Source: Vicia villosa (taxonomy: Eukaryota; Streptophyta; Magnoliopsida; Fabales; Fabaceae). From it: DNA of 64,000 nucleotides. This document shows, piece after piece, positions 59,136-64,000 of this stretch. Below the pieces are notes generated by a model. The model saw only the letters and a program-made list of their open reading frames with translations, made no database searches and was not told the DNA's origin. A program made the position numbers and the translations under genes. The DNA is taken from positions 186,001 to 250,000 of the forward strand of contig NW_026706164.1 of NCBI RefSeq assembly GCF_029867415.1, given 5' to 3'. How positions within the stretch are numbered: the first letter of the stretch is position 1; the number at the start of each line of letters is the position of its first letter.

Positions 59136-60945
59136 TATTTTCGTCCTCGAAAATTCAGTCGACGCAACCATTTCAACACCAAAATCAAATCCCCTCTCCT
59201 TCTCGATTCACACTGATACGAAACGTTCTACACTTACGACCACACAAAGCTTTAAAAGATGTTATTCCAATATCCGGATAAAATACCATGCAAACACACA
59301 ATCCTTTCGATGCGCAACTTAGTAAGTCTCTTCATTTGAATAATCCATCTTCATCGGAATAAAACGAGCACATTTCGTCAACTATTCACACTGACCCAAC
59401 TCACTTCACAATTATTCGATGCTTCGGTAACCTCGAAAAAAAAATCCATAGAGATATTATCTCAATTTCCCACTCGAAAATGGATAACTGTTGTACCAAA
59501 CGAAACGGTTCCTGACAAATCCAACTCAAATACACAATTCCGGTATATCCCTCTTCATACTTTATCACTACACATTTCCTCAAATTTCTATACATCATTT
59601 ACACCATGATTAATACTCAAATTATTACGATGTTCCTCATCCAAAATTCTCTTTGTCCGAATTTGAACCATCAGGAATACAAACTCGATCACAACATCTC
59701 GTGACACCATTCTCGACAATCCAAAAGTCATCACTTTTTTCTTGATTAATGAATATCATCTTGTCAAACAATCACAAGTAGGCTTCAACATACCAACTTA
59801 ACACACGAAGACATCGCTTCACAACCAAACTCAACCCTCTAAATCGTTCCAACGATTTCTAATTCTTGAATCCTCAACATAACTTATAAAATTATTTCCT
59901 ACTCAATGCATCAGCCACAACCTTCACTTTTCCAGGATGGTAATTCAAGCCAACGATTAAATCCTTCGAAATTCTACTCGTCTTGTTTACCTCATATTCA
60001 ACTCTTTTGATCACTCAACACATCAAACCTTGATCCAAACAAACAATGCCTCTTACATTCCAAAACAAACACAAGGCAAACAACTCCAATACATACATCG
60101 AATAATTCCCCTTATGAACTTTAAATTACCTTGAAGCATAAGCTACCACTTATCGATATCTACATCAACGCACCTCAACTCGAAATCCCATATCCAAGAA
60201 AATTCACTTCTTCCAACCAAAACTCACATTCATAAAGCTTTACATAACCTTATTCTCTTTCAGCACCGATAACACAATCCTTAAATGTTAAACATGATCA
60301 TCGTCGCTCTTTGAATCAAATATCCTCAAGAAACATTACCTCATAGAACCTTCTTTCTTCTTACTCGACGAACAGGGTAACTCTACGACTATACACTCAA
60401 ACAATGAACCTCTTCTCAAACAATTCCTGAAATCTATTCTTCAACTTCTCCTTAGTCGCTTTACACGCTACCAAGTTAGTAAAACAAGTCTATCTCGTTC
60501 AATACGATATCGCCTCCTATCAACAATAGATTAAGGGTGATCAGGTCCTCAATTTGTCAATAGACATTCGACAATCATAATGAAACATAAACCATCGTTA
60601 CTAAACTATAATAGTGTTCCTTCAGAATTTGCACTCGAATTCACTTACAACACCGAGATCCACAATCTCTCCTTAAAGTCACCATTACTTGATTCAACTC
60701 CAAACAATTCATACCAAATTTCATCAACTTGGTCTAACGGAAACAACCTAAATGAATTCCCAAAATATCTACCAAAGATGCTCAACGGATAATTCAAACA
60801 CGCAGAAGAAGTAGAAACAAATCCACAACAGTTGTATCAATAATTATACTTCTATGCATAACAGATAAAACATGATCCAATCTTATAGCACAATCCAAAG
60901 AATAAAATAATGTGTTGCACCATTATCAATAATAAAGCACGTACC
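59136..60945 (-). pseudogene. Collapsed Ty3 pol relics
   Basis: Scattered minus-strand phrases keep the Ty3 order: RT (EKLKNRFQELFEKRFI near 60430; CEFWLEEVNFLGYGIS near 60220), RNase H (LFGSRFDVLSDQKS near 60030), the PGKANxVADALS-like end near 59930, and integrase (SIFEWEIEIISLWIFF near 59470; KALCGRKCRTF near 59230). Catalytic motifs are lost, deletions are large and stops are frequent. It cannot encode working enzymes. Confidence 0.7.
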
Positions 60946-61659
60946 TCAGGTTAACTTATCCTTAGAAGTAGTCTCAGCACCAGACCATACAAACACTTTT
61001 CCTTTCGCTTGATCCTTCTTTGGCTTATCGCTCATGGCACAATTGTGTCCTTGCTCACCACAACTGTAGTAAATCCTACTCGAACCAACTCCACAATCAA
61101 CAGTTTTGTGACCCGTCTCGCCACACCTGTAGCACTTAATCGGAGTAGAAGCTCCTCCCCCACTTGGCTTCTTGCCAAGACCAGATTGTTCCCTCATGTC
61201 ATCATACGATTTCTCACGGAACTGTTCTCCTCCCCGTTTCAACTGTAGGAACTTCACTTCTTTCTTTCCACGCACATCTTCTGGAAAATAGTTTCCCAAA
61301 AATGCATCACGGAAAAGAGTCTAAGTAACTTCAATACGTTCTATTTCAAATCTCCGCACAGTATTACTCCACCAAACGTCGGCTTCTTTTGTCAGCTTGT
61401 GAGTACCAAACTGTACCTTCTGTACATCAGTACAACTCATGACTTGAAAGATCTTCTCCATTTCTCTCATCCATGCCTGTGCTTTGTCCGGTCCATACTT
61501 TCCTTCAAAGATCGGCGGATTGCACCTTCGGAAATCTCCAAAAGCACGAAACTCATCCTTTCCTCCATAACCGGAACTCTCTTGTGGAGCTTGTCCAATC
61601 GCACCAGTCCACCTCATCACCGCCTCAACATTAATGTTACCATTCCTTCCTGCAGCCAT
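60946..61659 (-). pseudogene. Shortened Ty3 gag with one in-frame stop and internal deletion
   Basis: ATG 61659 (MAAGRNGNINVEAVMRW) opens a gag frame with GKYGPDKAQAWMREMEKIFQ. It is stopped by TAG at 61323-61321, continues in the same frame (NYFPEDVRGKKEVKFLQLK), then jumps to the zinc knuckle CYRCGETGHKTVDC with roughly 100 residues of the usual capsid region missing. A second knuckle has lost its first cysteine (YYSCGEQGH). It ends at 60946 before any protease motif. Confidence 0.8.
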
Positions 61660-61782
61660 TATCCTAAGACATCCAAACAACCAGACAAAACAGTATCGAT
61701 CGTGTCAGATACACGAATCAAATACAACAGGATAAAAGACATTAACAACTATTGACCAACTGGTCGACCATGCTCTGATACC

Positions 61783-61795
61783 ACTAATGTAACAC
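61783..61795 (-). other. Primer-binding site of the non-autonomous Ty3 element
   Basis: Minus strand TGGTATCAGAGCA, a good iMet tRNA match, adjacent to the 5' LTR. Confidence 0.85.
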
Positions 61796-61797
61796 CC

Positions 61798-64000
61798 CTT
61801 TCTTTACCCCAAAATATTTAACAAATAATCAGAGAATAACATGCATATAATTCAAAAGGGCGTCACATTGATGCTTTTAGAAGAACTAAAACCTTAAAAA
61901 AAAACTGACAGCGTTTATCCATACAGCACAATACTCCTGGTCATTTTTAATAATACTCAATATCAAATCACAATTTAATCTGAATATGCATTCACAGCGG
62001 AAATATATGATACTCATGTGATTTATAATGATTCATGTCCCATACCATGATCATACATCGACTAATAAATCTCAATTCAACATAAACATAATCAAAATGG
62101 TTTGGCTTGTAAACCTCTCAAAAGACACGTAACTAATAAATAAGTTCACCAGTCATAGCATAATACATACGCAAATATAACATGAGTTCAATACACCTAG
62201 TCTACCCAGTGTTACATGACCAGAGCATCGACTCACTACCTAGTCTCCAATAACCAAGGAAGAACTTCCGGCTAGGTCACACGCGGCTACTAAACTCCAG
62301 AACCTGCATGTCGCCAAACGAGGGCAACATTAAAACAGAAGGGTGAGAATACGAACCATTATGAAGAAAGTATAACAGAATACAATGGTTAAATCAATAC
62401 TTCAAGTAATTAGTCATAGTATGTAAAACGGAATATACAATAGAAATCAACACATAATTCACATGTTATCGAGTATACAACAAGCTTAAATAATATAATA
62501 TTTCAATTCTACTATTATATTCCCAATTAAGTACACAATCATAATTCTCACATATTCACACATCGAATCAAATATGTATTCAAACCTCACTCGTTTCAAT
62601 TATCAACTCATACACATATCACAACTACATCAACTTCACATACTCAATTATCGCATAATTTTAATGTGACTCAATGCAAGATATGTGACGCTATGCATGT
62701 GGTACCGAATTGTGAACCCAAAGTTTCACCGCTTTCCGATTCAATATCTAGAATCCAAGCCACGCTTCCGATCCGGACAAGACCAAAGCCCACCAAACGT
62801 AAACATATAGTTTACCGCTTCCGATTCACTTTAGAATCTAAGCCTCGCTTATGTTTCAAAGCAAACCACCTTTGTTTCAAGGCATCCATGATATGAATGT
62901 ATGTACAATGTTAATCAACCATATGCAATTAAGATAATCTCTACCATCTTAATATTTAGCATATCACAATAATTCACTCAATGAATTATTCCACAATATT
63001 GTACACAACATTCTCATCACATAAGCATTATTCACATATAATAATCAACACACAAATCCAATCCACCATTTTTAATTAATACTAGTCATTAATATTGTTA
63101 TATACTAGCTCACAATTTCTCAATTAGATAAGATTTACTCTTTTAATAATACACTAACAAGCCATTAGAATTATACTACTTAATTATTCATAAAAGATTC
63201 TACCTTAGAACAATACTAGAACATGTCTATTTGTCACTTCTATTAGAAGTCTACTATTTTAATATAATAATTAATTTCACTAAACTATAATTATTTACTA
63301 ATTAACCTATGAAATCTATCAATTATACATATATTAGTAATCAAGATAAAATTTATCTCACACTTATTAACTACCATAAGTATATGTACATATATATCAC
63401 ATTTCATGTTGGCTATATGTATACAAGAATGTTCATTATTCTAACAGCAAGTGGTATGTTGAGCAATTATTAATAGTAGTATTTATTTATTTGAACAATA
63501 ACTAACAATATACTAGTAGTATACTATCACTAAAATGTTGTTGTTTAATCCACACTTTCCTTTGACCAATGAACAGTAACATTGGCGAGTGAATTAAAAG
63601 GCAGGAATCGAACACGTTTCCATTACAATTACCACAAACTTGTAGCTTTCTATTTGGCCAATGAACAATAACAGTGGTGAGTTCTATCATCATGTGAAAA
63701 GTAATTCACGTGTTCATGTTTTTAATTGGCTAAGGTACATCACTATGGCATGTTCATCAAAAAGCAAGTGGTGTTCATTTCTTCATGACATGCACTACAG
63801 TACTTGATTAAAGGAGATTTATAAGAAAAATGAATGGACTATAGTAAGCAACTAATATCTCCATTAATATAATGGTATTTCACGTTTTTACATGGGGCCA
63901 ATGGCTAGTAGCAGTAACATTTCCTATCACAATATATATTGGTCTTCACTTTTTGTTTTCTTTTTAATTTGCATGTATGGCTGGTAGCAGTAGTCATTAT
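61798..64000 (-). repeat. 5' LTR of the non-autonomous Ty3 element, cut by window end
   Basis: First 2203 bp (in plus coordinates) of an LTR expected to reach about 65097. Matches 55818-58020 with no difference that I could see. Confidence 0.92.

Larger units (their letters stand above)
55818..64000 (-). mobile_element. Non-autonomous Ty3 element with 3.3-kb identical LTRs (right end outside window)
   Basis: 3' LTR 55818-59117 (3300 bp) and 5' LTR from 61798, cut by the window end after 2203 bp; the two are indistinguishable by eye over the shared part (offset 5980). Minus-strand signals: primer-binding site TGGTATCAGAGCA just below 61798 and purine tract AAGTGGGGGAGAGT just above 59117. The internal part is only 2680 bp and holds a shortened gag and heavily mutated pol fragments. 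Identical LTRs mean recent insertion, so enzymes from another element must have moved it. The left flank is TTATA (55813-55817); the matching duplication lies beyond the window. Confidence 0.9.

Noticed and set aside
60580..60792. 70-codon plus-strand ORF
   Set aside because: Antisense shadow of decayed Ty3 pol.
55818..64000. Tandem segmental duplication of about 6 kb
   Set aside because: Primer site, purine tract and gag between the copies show they are LTRs of one element; assembly duplication remains a minor alternative.

Overview
This window is plant nuclear DNA. It contains spliceosomal introns, LTR retrotransposons primed by initiator-Met tRNA, Mutator and hAT DNA transposons, MITEs, a Cassandra TRIM and a plant-type nitronate monooxygenase gene. 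The AT-rich background and the repeat families (Tekay-like Ty3, SIRE-like Copia, a tip sequence resembling known legume MITEs) suggest a legume with a large, repeat-rich genome. That placement is inference and no species can be named from the sequence.

Layout. 853-1147: small foldback MITE with a 9-bp target duplication (TSD). 1539-10420: complete Ty3/gypsy chromovirus (2149-bp LTRs, TSD TTAAC) whose gag-pol frame has two stops in gag. 10421-15049: AT-rich spacer with microsatellites, a small MITE and a possible QLQ-domain relic. 15050-22664: complete but non-autonomous SIRE-type Copia element on the minus strand (identical 1.2-kb LTRs, TSD GGTGC) that keeps gag and a 409-residue extra ORF but has no protease, integrase or RT. 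22817-27301: complete Mutator-like element (TSD CTCTGCTTC) encoding a spliced FAR1/MULE transposase fused to an OTU-type cysteine protease domain, with arrays of hairpin repeats inside both ends and two small minus-strand genes or relics. 27991-35699: old decayed SIRE-type Copia element (minus) containing a 770-bp CCGG-rich MITE and a Cassandra TRIM. 36480-39890: non-coding decayed repeat with a degenerate array. 40085-42900: decayed Copia gag-pol (minus). 44200-46140: Ty3 relics. 46680-50540: Harbinger-type MITE carrying a complete hAT element (46890-50440) with an intact two-exon transposase. 50945-51024: truncated SINE tail. 51410-53527: six-exon nitronate monooxygenase gene (minus), the only clear host gene. 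54430-55780: plant mobile domain (PMD/MAIN-like) pseudogene (minus). 55818-64000: non-autonomous Ty3 element (minus) with 3.3-kb identical LTRs around a collapsed gag-pol; its 5' LTR runs off the window end.

Themes. Most of the DNA is nested mobile elements. Two elements have indistinguishable LTRs yet lack working pol, so they were probably moved recently by enzymes supplied in trans. Two elements (the MULE and the hAT) look structurally complete with full-length transposases. The MULE, with its transposase-protease fusion, hairpin arrays and minus-strand PMD-like fragment, is the most unusual system here.
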